Source: Variovorax sp. J22G73 (GTDB lineage: Bacteria; Pseudomonadota; Gammaproteobacteria; Burkholderiales; Burkholderiaceae_C). Taken from it: 64,000 nucleotides of DNA. The notes under the pieces were generated by a model. It saw nothing but the letters and a program-made list of their open reading frames with translations. It did no database searches and had not been told where the DNA came from. A program made the position numbers and the translations under genes. This document shows, piece after piece, positions 46,760 through 55,619 of this stretch. Numbering within the stretch: position 1 is the first letter of the stretch; each line of letters starts with the position of its first letter. The stretch covers positions 1 to 64,000 of the forward strand of contig NZ_JASZYK010000021.1 of assembly GCF_030317035.1 (NCBI RefSeq). Reading direction: 5' to 3'.

Positions 46760-48759
46760 CGGAAAGCGGTGCGGCAAGGTCCGCGGACGTCGCCTTCACC
46801 GCGCGAAAGCCGGCGGACGGCAGACGCCACCTCAACTGGGCGTTCCGCGCACTCGACCGGTTGATCAAGTCAGTGGGCGACGAGGTACGCCCCTTCCTCG
46901 CCGGTGGGAATGCCGAGGCCTATGTTGTCGTCTTCGGAAAGACGCAGGTCGGCAAGACGACGCTGCTGCTGGAGTTGATGGGCGTTGCGCCGGAAGCCAT
47001 GCAGCGTGTTTCGACGGTGCTGCGCGGCGGGCGCTCGCGGGGCCAGTCGGCCACCGCCACGGTCATGGAGTATGGACGCTCGCCCGATAGTGCATGGTGG
47101 CTGCAGCAGGGCCGTACTACGGCCAGCTTCGACACCGACGACGCGGCGACGCTGGCCCTCGCAGAACTGCGCCTACACATGGAGGGCGCCGCCCTCGTGT
47201 TTGAGTCGCCTGTGCGTGTCTCAATCCCTTCGGATTGCTTCACGCCGACCCGTGCGGACGAATTGCATGTGCGCATGCTGGATCTTCCGGGCGACCAGGC
47301 GGCTAATCCCGTGGAGCGACGCCACGTTGCCCAGATGGCGGGTCGCTATGTGCCCGGCGCGGATCTAATCCTGCTCGTGGGTAGGATCGACGACCTCGGT
47401 TTCATGAAGCCGGGCGGGCTGGCCTTGCCGGGCATCGAGGATTGGCAAATCGTGCCTGATCGCTTCCGTATCGTCAGTACGTACTCGTTCACCTCGGAAT
47501 CTATGCGGGACTACGTCCGAACGGCAGCCGAGGGTCTGACACCCGGCGTTGTTCGCGAGCGTCTGCTGCAACAACTCGGCACCTTCGTCACCCTGACGCC
47601 CGAGGCCCGCTCGACGAATCGCCTCTTCCCGCTGGAGTTCGGCGAGAGTCTGGATCGCGCTGCCAGGTACGCTCCCGAACTGGCGGAACGGGTGCGGCCG
47701 CTTGTTCACGAATTGAAGGCTGAGCTTCTGGCGGATATTCGCGCATCGGCAACGCCACTTGCCCGCCTGCGTGCAGCGCTGCAGAGTCATTTGATCGTAG
47801 CCCGAGTGAAGCAGGCGCAGTTGGCAGAACAGATCAATCGCTTGGCCATGCTCGACCAGCGTGCAGAGGCCGCCCGCACGGACCTCGAGATGGCCGACAA
47901 AGCGCTGCTCCGCAGCCAGAAGCGAGTCAAGCCGTGCCAAGAACAACTAGAGGGAATAAAGACCGGGGCGCCCGGTCCCCGCCTCGCAATCGACGCGGAC
48001 GCGTTCTCCAACAAGTTCAAGAACGTCGACCCCACTACGGTGGGTGGATTGAAGGCGCGCATCGAGGACTACCGGGCATGGGTCCGTGGAGAGTGGAGCA
48101 GGCTCGAAGGGGATTTTCATGGCCAGTGCATCGCCATCGTCAAGCGTTGGCCGCTGAACATGCTGGCCGCGACTGCGATGGATGGTCGCGCTATCGATCT
48201 CGCCATCGACAAGGACTTCGGCGCCATTAGTACGCGCCTCGAGGGATACTTTCTGGACAGCTACTTGATCCCGAGCAATCGCGCCGAGGATCAAAAATCG
48301 TTGAGGCTCGCGATAAAGACGTCCGCAGAATCCCTGACGCGCGAATTCCAGAAGAAGCGAAAGCAGGTTCTGAAAGTTGCGGTAGATCGATGGGAGCAGG
48401 ACCTCGACAATGCGAAGAAGGCGGTTCGGAGCGCCAGGGCGCTCCGGGCCCGGTTGCGGGGCGTTCACGAACAATGCGTCGATTTTGTCACTCGCGCCAT
48501 CGCCGAGCGCGACGCCTGCCAGGCTCGCCTGTCCGCCGACGAGGCGCGATGCGCGACGTTCACCGCGCTGCTCGAAGAGGAGTACCGCGTTGAGCTGGAC
48601 GCGTCACGGCGGCGGATCGGCGGCCACCCTTCTCCCTCATCTGCCTTTATCGAACTGCTGAACGCGGCGCAGATGGTCGAGGCCCGCTCCCACTTGTTCC
48701 ACCATGCTGGTGCCTCAATGCCAATCACCTCCCCTTCACCCATTTCCTCCCTGCCATGA
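46756..48759 (+). CDS. Second dynamin-like GTPase of the operon
   Basis: A 667-aa protein. The start is the GTG at 46756, overlapping the previous stop (GTGA). The P-loop VFGKTQVGKTTLLLELMG is at about residues 60-77, and the G3 motif MLDLPGDQAANPVERR at ~174-189 is a dynamin-like DLPG. LILLVGRIDDLGF follows on the next strand. The C-terminal half is long helices with coiled-coil character (QINRLAMLDQRAEAARTDLE, EFQKKRKQVLKVAVDRWEQD). No transmembrane segment is apparent. The pairing of two different large GTPases in one operon recalls bacterial dynamin pairs. It ends with ATGA overlap into the third gene. Confidence 0.7.
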   Translation: MTESGAARSADVAFTARKPADGRRHLNWAFRALDRLIKSVGDEVRPFLAGGNAEAYVVVFGKTQVGKTTLLLELMGVAPEAMQRVSTVLRGGRSRGQSATATVMEYGRSPDSAWWLQQGRTTASFDTDDAATLALAELRLHMEGAALVFESPVRVSIPSDCFTPTRADELHVRMLDLPGDQAANPVERRHVAQMAGRYVPGADLILLVGRIDDLGFMKPGGLALPGIEDWQIVPDRFRIVSTYSFTSESMRDYVRTAAEGLTPGVVRERLLQQLGTFVTLTPEARSTNRLFPLEFGESLDRAARYAPELAERVRPLVHELKAELLADIRASATPLARLRAALQSHLIVARVKQAQLAEQINRLAMLDQRAEAARTDLEMADKALLRSQKRVKPCQEQLEGIKTGAPGPRLAIDADAFSNKFKNVDPTTVGGLKARIEDYRAWVRGEWSRLEGDFHGQCIAIVKRWPLNMLAATAMDGRAIDLAIDKDFGAISTRLEGYFLDSYLIPSNRAEDQKSLRLAIKTSAESLTREFQKKRKQVLKVAVDRWEQDLDNAKKAVRSARALRARLRGVHEQCVDFVTRAIAERDACQARLSADEARCATFTALLEEEYRVELDASRRRIGGHPSPSSAFIELLNAAQMVEARSHLFHHAGASMPITSPSPISSLP

Positions 48760-49454
48760 CGCCACACATTGACGCCCAGGAGCGCGAAATCAAAGAATTG
48801 CTGCAACGCGTCATGCGTGAACCGCTGCAGCCATTGAGTGAAGGCCTCGACAAGACAACGTCGCGTCTCGAATCACTTGAGCAGCAGGTGGACGATCTCC
48901 GTACCGGGACGATCGCAGCGCTCATGGCGCAGGTCTCGAAGGTAGATCGGGCAATCGGGGATCTCCGGCGTTCCAGCAATGACTTGGCCGACGAACTCAC
49001 GGATACGCTCATTCCCTCTCTTGACCGGGGATTGGACAATCTCCAGAACACCATCAAGTTGGGGGCCGAGCCACTGGGACTGGCACTTCGAACCAGCGAG
49101 AGCCGAATCGGGGAGGCGCTCGCGAAGCTGGACGACTTGTCACGACGCGCGGGCAGCCAGGAGACCTTGTCAAGGGAGCTATCCTCGTCCTCTGCAGCGC
49201 AAATGCGGAAAGCCGCTGTCGCTGTCACCGACCAGATGCGCTCGACCCAGCAGGATCTTCTGCGCGCGATAGAAGAGGCGTCGCAAAGGGTGGTAGAGGA
49301 TGCACGTGCGTTCGGCGAACAGCGACACCTGGAGCTGCTGCGAGTGGTGGACGAGAAGCTCGACCGTCTGCGACGACTCTCGTGGCTCGTCGCATCGGTG
49401 GCGGGCCTCGCCGCGTTGGGTTGCCTGGGACTATGGATCCGGCAATTTCACTGA
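48756..49454 (+). CDS. Coiled-coil protein with C-terminal membrane anchor, third of operon
   Basis: A 232-aa protein that is almost entirely helical with heptad-like content (LEQQVDDLRTGTIAALMAQV, LGLALRTSESRIGEALAKLD, TDQMRSTQQDLLRAIEEASQ). One transmembrane helix lies at residues ~208-228 (LSWLVASVAGLAALGCLGLW), followed by only a few residues. Topology predicts a tail-anchored rod, a plausible membrane receptor or clamp for the two GTPases. The ATG overlaps the stop of the second GTPase by 4 bp, implying stoichiometric co-translation. No family name is known to me. Confidence 0.7.
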   Translation: MTPHIDAQEREIKELLQRVMREPLQPLSEGLDKTTSRLESLEQQVDDLRTGTIAALMAQVSKVDRAIGDLRRSSNDLADELTDTLIPSLDRGLDNLQNTIKLGAEPLGLALRTSESRIGEALAKLDDLSRRAGSQETLSRELSSSSAAQMRKAAVAVTDQMRSTQQDLLRAIEEASQRVVEDARAFGEQRHLELLRVVDEKLDRLRRLSWLVASVAGLAALGCLGLWIRQFH

Positions 49455-49592
49455 TGGTTGGTTACAGGCACCGTGTGCGCCTGTGCGATTGGCTTGCGCT
49501 ACCGACGACGGAGCACTCAAACGGCGCATTGAGCTTGCGGACGACTTGGGCTCACAGCACTTTTCAACACCGATAGAAAGAAGGACCCGCAC

Positions 49593-50147
49593 ATGAAAGC
49601 AACGGCGGTATCGCTGCTCGCCCTCTTCGAGACCAAGATGCAACTTGAGGTGCCTCTATTTCAGCGGCAATACGTCTGGCAGCGCGAGAAGCACTGGGAG
49701 CCGCTCTGGGAGGACATCGCGCGCAAGTTCACCGACTACCTTGACGGTCGCAAGGACGCGCCGGTTCATTTCCTCGGTGCGATGGTGCTTGACTTAAAGC
49801 AGACGCCGGCAACGCATGTCGGCAAGCGTCAGGTCATTGATGGTCAGCAACGCCTGACCACGCTCCAGGTTTTCTTGTCGGCGTTCCGCGATTTCTGCAA
49901 TGAGCAAGGCTGCGAAGACATGGCAAGAGAAATCGCCAGCTTCACGCTCAACAAGGGACTGATGGCGGACGCCGAAGTGGACAAGTTCAAGGTCTGGCCG
50001 ACGCAACTTGATCGCGGGCAGTTCGCCGATGTCGTAGGCGCTGGGTCGCGTGTCGAGGTGCTGAGGAGCAGCATGTGCAGGCGCTGCGTGACAAGGCCTG
50101 GCTGGTGGTCAAGCTCAGCCCACTTTAGATACACCCAACCAAGGTGA
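49593..50147 (+). pseudogene. DUF262 (GmrS-like) protein, truncated
   Basis: MKATAVSLLALFETKMQLEV with AAGGA upstream opens a normal DUF262 N-terminus: PLFQRQYVWQREKHWEPLW, HFLGAMVLD and the characteristic QVIDGQQRLTTLQVFL. After about residue 150 (QFADVVGAGSRVEVL) family similarity stops. The frame reads into unrelated sequence, while another frame reads EEQHVQALRDKAWLVVKLSP and a stop, looking like the tail of a different gene. DUF262 proteins are normally 550-700 aa and act with DUF1524 as modification-dependent nucleases (GmrSD). This copy is a deletion remnant. Confidence 0.75.
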
Positions 50148-50176
50148 CCTGCCCCATCCAAGGAACTGATGAGGAC

Positions 50177-51169
50177 ATGAGCAAAGGCATCAAGATGCGA
50201 TCTGCCAAGGATCGCCAGGGTCATCCGTACACAGTCGAAACTTTGCAACGATTGAGCGACTCAGGCATCGGCGCCGCCGATCTCGTCTGCGACGATCACA
50301 CGTGCGCCTGTGCCGTGCGCTTCGTCCCGCGCTACCAGCAGAACCGGGCCAACCGAATCGAGCCGATCGACGTGCCCGCCTACATCGGACTCACCCGGGG
50401 CTCCGGGCACGCCGCCAGTTGCCGCTACAACGCGCAGGCACGCCTGAGCGCCATTGCCGCGCAATCCGACCCGGAATTCCTGAGCGCACTCGACGGCGGA
50501 AAACGGGAGCTTCGGCTGCTCGCGCTACACAACGGCTTGAGCAAACCCGGCCTGTCTGGCGATGGACTGGCAGCCACGGGTCGCGGGCCTGAGACAGGCG
50601 CAGGAAAGACGAGGATGCAGCTCCTCGCGTCGAACACGAAACTCGACAGCTATCTGCGCACGACCGCCGATCTGCTCGCCTTGCGCGCCCTATGCGAGTC
50701 CGATGACGACCTCGCCGACGACTTGATCTTGCGCCTGGGCAGCAAGAAGCTTCCGTGGAAGCAGTTCTTCTTCGAACGCGACCGTTTCGACGAGGCCTGG
50801 GAGTGCGTCCGGCAAGGCGGCATCACCCCCCATCCGATCGCCCTGTGCGGCGTGGTGAAGCGCCATCACCATCCTGGGCCCACCGCGACGTACCGGATGA
50901 GCTTCCTCAATTGCGACTCGCTGTACCGCAAGACTGACCGCGCAGACAGAGTGGAGACCTTCGAGGTCAGCGTTGCCCATGCGGATGGCGTCTGGTTGAG
51001 CAGCTTCGCGGTCGGAAGCGAGATTGTCCTGTTTGGCATCTGCAAGGCCGCCGATACCGTCGAGAAGACCGTGCCCGACAAGCGCGATACCAAGCGGAGC
51101 GTGACCTATGTGACACATAGACTCACGCTCGCGCCGAAGTTCAAAAAGCAGGTGGTCGCCATCGCCTAA
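50177..51169 (+). CDS. Hypothetical protein with possible zinc-binding cluster
   Basis: A 330-aa protein. The ATG at 50177 has GAGG just upstream. The N-terminal region has Cys38, Cys43, Cys45, His78 and Cys82 (VCDDHTCACAVRF ... GSGHAASC), which could bind zinc. The middle is helical (TADLLALRALCESDDDLADD), and the C-terminal third is beta-rich and OB-like (ALCGVVKRHHHPGP, VHLSSF-like strands, GSEIVLFGICKAAD). No known family was recognised. It sits between the DUF262 remnant and the TIR gene in the defence region. Confidence 0.65.
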   Translation: MSKGIKMRSAKDRQGHPYTVETLQRLSDSGIGAADLVCDDHTCACAVRFVPRYQQNRANRIEPIDVPAYIGLTRGSGHAASCRYNAQARLSAIAAQSDPEFLSALDGGKRELRLLALHNGLSKPGLSGDGLAATGRGPETGAGKTRMQLLASNTKLDSYLRTTADLLALRALCESDDDLADDLILRLGSKKLPWKQFFFERDRFDEAWECVRQGGITPHPIALCGVVKRHHHPGPTATYRMSFLNCDSLYRKTDRADRVETFEVSVAHADGVWLSSFAVGSEIVLFGICKAADTVEKTVPDKRDTKRSVTYVTHRLTLAPKFKKQVVAIA

Positions 51170-51265
51170 CCTGCGTCCCTGCTTCCTATACTTTCTGTAC
51201 GGAGCCGACGCGAAATCGTGGCTGCGCATACCGGCACGCCAAACCCACTCACTCGATGCAAACCC

Positions 51266-51643
51266 ATGGCCATCCAGAAAAACCTCTACAACCTGTTGAT
51301 GTCCGGCAATGAGACGGCGTGGACCGGCACATCGTGGGTAATGGAATACGACCGCGTGTTCGAACACACGAACGCGCAGGTCAAGCAGCAGTTCGAAACG
51401 CTGGACGACGCTGCGCTGGCCGCGCTACTGGAACTGCCAACACTTTTTGCCTACGAAAGATTCGTGAACGCGCCGGCCCATGTGGGCCGAATCACCGGCA
51501 TCAGCCGTCGGCAGAAAGAGTTCGCGTTCACATTCAACTTCGATGACGCCGTCGCGCCCATCCCCCATGCCAGTTTCATGCAACTGCTGCCGGAACTCGA
51601 CATCGACCTGAAGGGGAGGTCAATCGCAGCCATTGGGCCGTGA
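51266..51643 (+). CDS. N-terminal domain of a split TIR protein
   Basis: A 125-aa frame, MAIQKNLYNLLMSGNETAWT ... LPTLFAYERFVNAPAHVGRI ... LPELDIDLKGRS, then out of family. In related proteins, as I recall them, this domain continues with a conserved NRTHWAVKDVDL-like linker. That linker (VNRSHWAVKNVDL) is present here one frame away, beginning at a GGGG tract (51613-51616). A one-base deletion in that tract therefore separates this domain from the TIR domain. If so, the GTGA overlap with the next frame is accidental. The domain's function is unknown. Confidence 0.6.
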   Translation: MAIQKNLYNLLMSGNETAWTGTSWVMEYDRVFEHTNAQVKQQFETLDDAALAALLELPTLFAYERFVNAPAHVGRITGISRRQKEFAFTFNFDDAVAPIPHASFMQLLPELDIDLKGRSIAAIGP

Positions 51644-52188
51644 AGAACGTTGATCTCGCGGATGTCCTGCACCGCGCCGGACTGCTCCCAACGGGCTTGC
51701 TGGGGCCTCTGCGACGCCCTCCGCATGTGTTCATCTCCTACTCATGGGATTCGCCGGAGCACCGCACATGGGTCGCGCAACTGGCCATGACGCTCAGATT
51801 AAACGGGGTCGAAGTGACACTTGATCAGTGGCATGTTCGCCCCGGAGAAGACCTGGCTCATTTCATGGCAAGAGGGCTACGCGAGAGCGATCGTGTGCTG
51901 ATGATCTGCACCGAGGCCTACGTACAAAAAGCGCAACAACGCCAAGGTGGTGTCGGCTATGAACAAGTGCTTGTCACGGCGCAGCTCATGAGGGAGGTCG
52001 GCACCGCGAAGTTCATCCCGATCATCCGGCAAACAACCCACCCTCGGCAACTGCCCGACGAACTGGCCGCGCGCATGTACATAGACCTTTCAGACGGCCC
52101 GGAGCAGCACGCTAACCAGCAGCGCCTCTTGCGTGATCTGCATGACGTTGGCGTGCCGTTGCCGCCTCTCGGACGGCCTCCATTTTAA
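51640..52188 (+). CDS. TIR/SEFIR-domain protein
   Basis: A 182-aa frame. The TIR-like domain starts PHVFISYSWDSPEHRTWVAQ, then LAMTLRLNGVEVTLDQWHVR, GEDLAHFMARGLRESDRVLM and GGVGYEQVLVTAQLM, with the Glu in the usual NADase position. In bacterial immunity, TIR domains degrade NAD+ or make signalling nucleotides. The apparent GTG start lies inside the linker HWAVKNVDL, and the frame is open 13 codons or more upstream. The protein is therefore probably the C-terminal part of a longer one whose first domain is at 51266-51643. Whether the isolated TIR part is made is unclear. Confidence 0.78.
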   Translation: MKNVDLADVLHRAGLLPTGLLGPLRRPPHVFISYSWDSPEHRTWVAQLAMTLRLNGVEVTLDQWHVRPGEDLAHFMARGLRESDRVLMICTEAYVQKAQQRQGGVGYEQVLVTAQLMREVGTAKFIPIIRQTTHPRQLPDELAARMYIDLSDGPEQHANQQRLLRDLHDVGVPLPPLGRPPF

Positions 52189-52206
52189 TCGTCAAGAACT
52201 TTGTCC

Positions 52207-53589
52207 ATGACCGAATCCCGTGCAGCCCGCCTTGCCAGAGAATTGACGTACCCACCTGATTTTTTTGACCCGCCCGACCCGCGCCCCGATTTCTGGCCGG
52301 ACAACCCGGACCTGCGCCGAGCCGTGGACTGGTTCAAGAGCTTCATCTCGCCTCAACAGTGGGTGCAGCGCCGAGAGCAGGCCGCGCGCCGGCTCTACCT
52401 GAGCGCCTTGGGGATCGGCGACGAAGGTGGACGTTTTTTCGATGCCAAGGACAGTTTCGGCTGGTACCTGTTTCTGGCCGAAGCAGTCCTGGACCACATC
52501 GGCAACTACGACTATGTTTTCGGCTCCCGTGTTGTGCCTGTTTTTCAAGCCATCGGGCGCGATCTTCATCTGCTGAGACAAGTCGAAGGCAGCGAGTTGC
52601 GCGTCCAACGCATGGTCACCAAAGAGCGAGGTCAGCCCAATGGAGGGCTGTTCGAATTGCTGGTCGCTGCGTGTTACAGGCGTGCGGGCGCGACCGTTGC
52701 TTTCGTCGACGAGAAGCCTGGCAAGAAGCAGACTCACGATATGGACGTCACGCTCCATGGCCAAAGCTGGGCGGTCGAGTGCAAGCGCATGGAAGTCGGG
52801 GAGTACGCCGAGAGCGAACGACTGCAGCTTGGAAGGCTTTGGTCAGTTTCTTCCGCCTATCTGGCGGGGCTTGAACGAAGTACGCTGTGTCAGGCGAGCT
52901 TTCGCGTGGAACTTGCAAGCGTTCCTGGCGACTACCTGAAGGACAAAGTGCACGACTGGCTCGCCTCCAAGCAGGACAGCCAGGCCTGGGACGACGCCAT
53001 CGCGTCCGGCAACATCGGCACCCTGGATCTGCGCCCCCTGCAGGCGGTGTTGTCCAAGGACCTGGTGCTGGGCAGCAGTCACCGCATTCTCGAATTGCTG
53101 ACGGGTCGCTACGTCCGCAACGCCGCCTACCAAACGCTACTGCGGACCATGCCCGGGGAGAATCCGCGTTACGTCGATGCGTGCAACCTTGCTGTCGTCC
53201 TGAACTGGGAAAGCCTGAGCGAAGCAGCACTGGACAAGAAGGCGCGCGACATCCGCAAGAATCTGTCCAACGCGAACGCGCAACTGCCTGATGGTCGGCC
53301 ATGTGTCGTCCACATCGGCTTCGAAGCGGTCGAAGGAGACAGGGTCGAGCGACTGCGCTACGACAAGATCCTCGCGACGGCGCGCCAATTCGATCCAGGT
53401 GAGAAACAGCTGGAATACATCTACTGCCACTACTTCGTGCCAGAGAGCCCCCCGGACCAATCCTGGGCGTTTGATGAGACCACGCAATGGTGCGCTATCC
53501 GCGCCACCCAGAAAAAGCCCTTGGAGAGGTGCTTTCTGGTCCTTGCATCGGGTGTTGCCAATCGGTCTGGTCCGCATTGGCAGGAATAG
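52207..53589 (+). CDS. PD-(D/E)xK nuclease-like protein
   Basis: A 460-aa protein starting MTESRAARLARELTYPPDFF. The nuclease signature is at about residues 150-200: GGLFELLVAACYRRAGATVA (helix with Glu), then THDMDVTLHGQSWAVECKRM, with the Asp and E-x-K catalytic residues. The N-terminal 140 residues and C-terminal 250 residues are of unknown type (YDKILATARQFDPGEKQLEY). It lies 18 bp after the TIR gene and could form an operon with it. Restriction-like DNA cleavage is inferred from the core only. Confidence 0.7.
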   Translation: MTESRAARLARELTYPPDFFDPPDPRPDFWPDNPDLRRAVDWFKSFISPQQWVQRREQAARRLYLSALGIGDEGGRFFDAKDSFGWYLFLAEAVLDHIGNYDYVFGSRVVPVFQAIGRDLHLLRQVEGSELRVQRMVTKERGQPNGGLFELLVAACYRRAGATVAFVDEKPGKKQTHDMDVTLHGQSWAVECKRMEVGEYAESERLQLGRLWSVSSAYLAGLERSTLCQASFRVELASVPGDYLKDKVHDWLASKQDSQAWDDAIASGNIGTLDLRPLQAVLSKDLVLGSSHRILELLTGRYVRNAAYQTLLRTMPGENPRYVDACNLAVVLNWESLSEAALDKKARDIRKNLSNANAQLPDGRPCVVHIGFEAVEGDRVERLRYDKILATARQFDPGEKQLEYIYCHYFVPESPPDQSWAFDETTQWCAIRATQKKPLERCFLVLASGVANRSGPHWQE

Positions 53590-53910
53590 GCCATCCAGCG
53601 ACATGCCGCGCCATGGCTGTCGTGCCAACGTGCCATGCGCTTTCCAAGTGCGTTCGTTGACGCCCGCTGCTCACTATGGCCCTCCCGGCTCGCCGGGACG
53701 ACGTGAAGACCTTGGTCTGAGCTTCCCATGCTTCGCAGAGCGCGGCGGTGAGCACCGGGCACGACCAAGAATGCATCTTTTTGTTACCATTCGAGCAAGA
53801 TGCAGCCAACCGTACTCAAGCATCGAAGTCCAAGCTGCTGCGGACGGGGCTAGAGATCACCGCGGGGCAATTCAGCTGACAGACAAGAATCGAGATGGGG
53901 GGACTTGCGC
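53590..53910. other. Intergenic region with promoter of the ABC-3C operon
   Basis: No coding frame is supported. The stretch presumably carries the promoter for the operon that starts at 53911. The sequence just before the start (GGGGGA) is its ribosome binding site. Confidence 0.45.
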
Positions 53911-55134
53911 ATGGCACCGGCTTCCAATGATCAGTACTCTGCCGGCGAGCAAGGCCTGGGGTACATCTATCAACCTCGCTTTGCTCTGCTCCGACTTTTG
54001 CAGTTGCCGGAAAATACATCGATCCTGATTGAGAAGGACGATGACCTCGACTTCATCGATCAGAATGGCGTCAAGACTTTAGCCTCGCTCAAACATAAAG
54101 GGATTGGTGATCGTCTGACGGATCTGTCCACAGACTTCTGGAAGTCCGTCCGAATCTGGCTCGCGCGCTACAACCGTGACGGACGCAGCGAATCAAGTCT
54201 GCGTTTTTTCCTGTTTTCGACGGGTACTGTTTCCAGCACATCATTCCTGCGGCGCTTCTTACTTGACCCGCCCGAGGAAGACGATCAGGTCACGCCACTG
54301 TCACAGATTGCGGCGGATGTCCTTGCCAAATCCGAAGCAAAACTCGTCGGTAAAATCGCCGTCGAGTTTCATATGCTCAACGACGATGAGAAGCAAGATT
54401 TTCTCTCGCGCATCGTGATATTTGATGGGGCGCCTCGCATTGAGGATGTGCCTTCGATCATCAAGAGCCAACACATGCGCAGCATCCGGCGCGACAACCG
54501 TGACGCCATCTTCGAGCGTCTCGAAGGTTGGTGGAACGACACCATCACCAATTTACTGGTCGGCAGGCGCGCAGACGCCATCTTCGGCTACGAACTCTCA
54601 GACAAACTTTCCGCGTTTTCGGAGGAGTACCAGTCCGACAACCTCCCAATCACATTCAGAGGGAAGGTGCCCGCTGGAGAAATCGACGCAGACAACGATC
54701 CACGACTTTTCGTTGTGCAGTTGCGAGAAATCGGCATCGCCTCCAACCGCATACGCAACGCCATCTTGGACTACTACCGGGCTTTCGAGCAGCGGTCTTC
54801 CTGGGCTCGCGAAAGCCTTCTGGTTTCCGGAGAAATGGAAGAGTACGAAGACCGCCTCATTGATGAATGGAGTCGCTACCGGGACGTGGTCTTCGAAGAA
54901 CTCGATGAGGAAAGCGCCGACGCCGTTCTTCTAGAAGCGGGTAAGGCGCTGTATCGATGGGTAGATCTCGAGAGCGGCGACAGCAGCACGCTCCGCATCC
55001 GAGAACGGGTGACCGAGCCCTACGTCGTGCGTGGAGGATTTCATATTCTTGCGAACAATCGTCCGCGTCCAAGGGTGTACTGGCATCCTCGCTTCCTCGA
55101 CCGTGTCAGTCGGCTTCTGGGGGCCACGGAATGA
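53911..55134 (+). CDS. ABC-three-component effector-like protein with nuclease-like N-terminus
   Basis: A 407-aa protein starting MAPASNDQYSAGEQGLGYIY, seven bases after GGGGGA. The N-terminal ~100 residues follow the pattern of Cap4-like/PD-(D/E)xK modules: GYIYQPRFALLRLL, ILIEKDDDLDFID (acidic residues) and LASLKHKG (Lys pair). The C-terminal ~250 residues match the C-terminal domain that typifies first genes of ABC-3C conflict systems. It overlaps the middle-component start by 4 bp. Known theme: the ABC ATPase controls a toxic effector. The predicted cut target is DNA, by analogy. Confidence 0.72.
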   Translation: MAPASNDQYSAGEQGLGYIYQPRFALLRLLQLPENTSILIEKDDDLDFIDQNGVKTLASLKHKGIGDRLTDLSTDFWKSVRIWLARYNRDGRSESSLRFFLFSTGTVSSTSFLRRFLLDPPEEDDQVTPLSQIAADVLAKSEAKLVGKIAVEFHMLNDDEKQDFLSRIVIFDGAPRIEDVPSIIKSQHMRSIRRDNRDAIFERLEGWWNDTITNLLVGRRADAIFGYELSDKLSAFSEEYQSDNLPITFRGKVPAGEIDADNDPRLFVVQLREIGIASNRIRNAILDYYRAFEQRSSWARESLLVSGEMEEYEDRLIDEWSRYRDVVFEELDEESADAVLLEAGKALYRWVDLESGDSSTLRIRERVTEPYVVRGGFHILANNRPRPRVYWHPRFLDRVSRLLGATE

Positions 55135-55619
55135 AGCGATGGGATCAACGGCCATTCGAAGTCAGGAATCTCTTCAATCCTGCCTTCTGCGGCCTGGTGC
55201 TCTTCAGGGCGTTGCAGGGCTACGAGGAAGAGAATCCGGACGGCATGCCGTTTTCTCTTGCATTGCTTGTGTTGCCGCTTTGTCTGCAGAAGGACTCTCG
55301 TCAAGTAATTGCGGGTAGTCCTCGCAGCTATCTTCTGAAAACTGTCGAGAAGAATCCTCAGTTGCTGATCGGCTTCGCCGATCGCGTCAGCGACCTACTG
55401 CCATTTGGGCTCGAAGCCTTCGGCGTGCTGATGGAGCGGGGTTGCTTTGTCGTGTCGCCGGACGGCCGATTGAAGACAGTGCCCGACCGAGTCCGAAAGT
55501 CCGTGACAGGGACCGACGAATCCGTCTCCTGCCAGCGCGTCGCACGCATCGTTGGAAAAGAATTCGCCCGCATCGCGGACCGCGTGACGGTGTACACGAC
55601 CTTTGGAATACGCCCATGA
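55131..55619 (+). CDS. ABC-three-component system middle component
   Basis: A 162-aa protein, MKRWDQRPFEVRNLFNPAFC. The NPAFCGLVLFRALQGY start and LALLVLPLCLQKDSR motif match the 'three component ABC system middle component' family. The C-terminus ends VGKEFARIADRVTVYTTFGI. The start codon overlaps the previous stop (ATGA) and the stop overlaps the ATPase start (ATGA), so the three genes are translationally linked. The molecular role is unknown; it is thought to link effector and ATPase. Confidence 0.8.
   Translation: MKRWDQRPFEVRNLFNPAFCGLVLFRALQGYEEENPDGMPFSLALLVLPLCLQKDSRQVIAGSPRSYLLKTVEKNPQLLIGFADRVSDLLPFGLEAFGVLMERGCFVVSPDGRLKTVPDRVRKSVTGTDESVSCQRVARIVGKEFARIADRVTVYTTFGIRP

Noticed and set aside
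44582..49454. Zorya, Eleos or GmrSD system
   Set aside because: No MotA/MotB-like pair, no LeoA/LeoBC match that I can recognise, and the DUF262 remnant nearby has its own start and is truncated.
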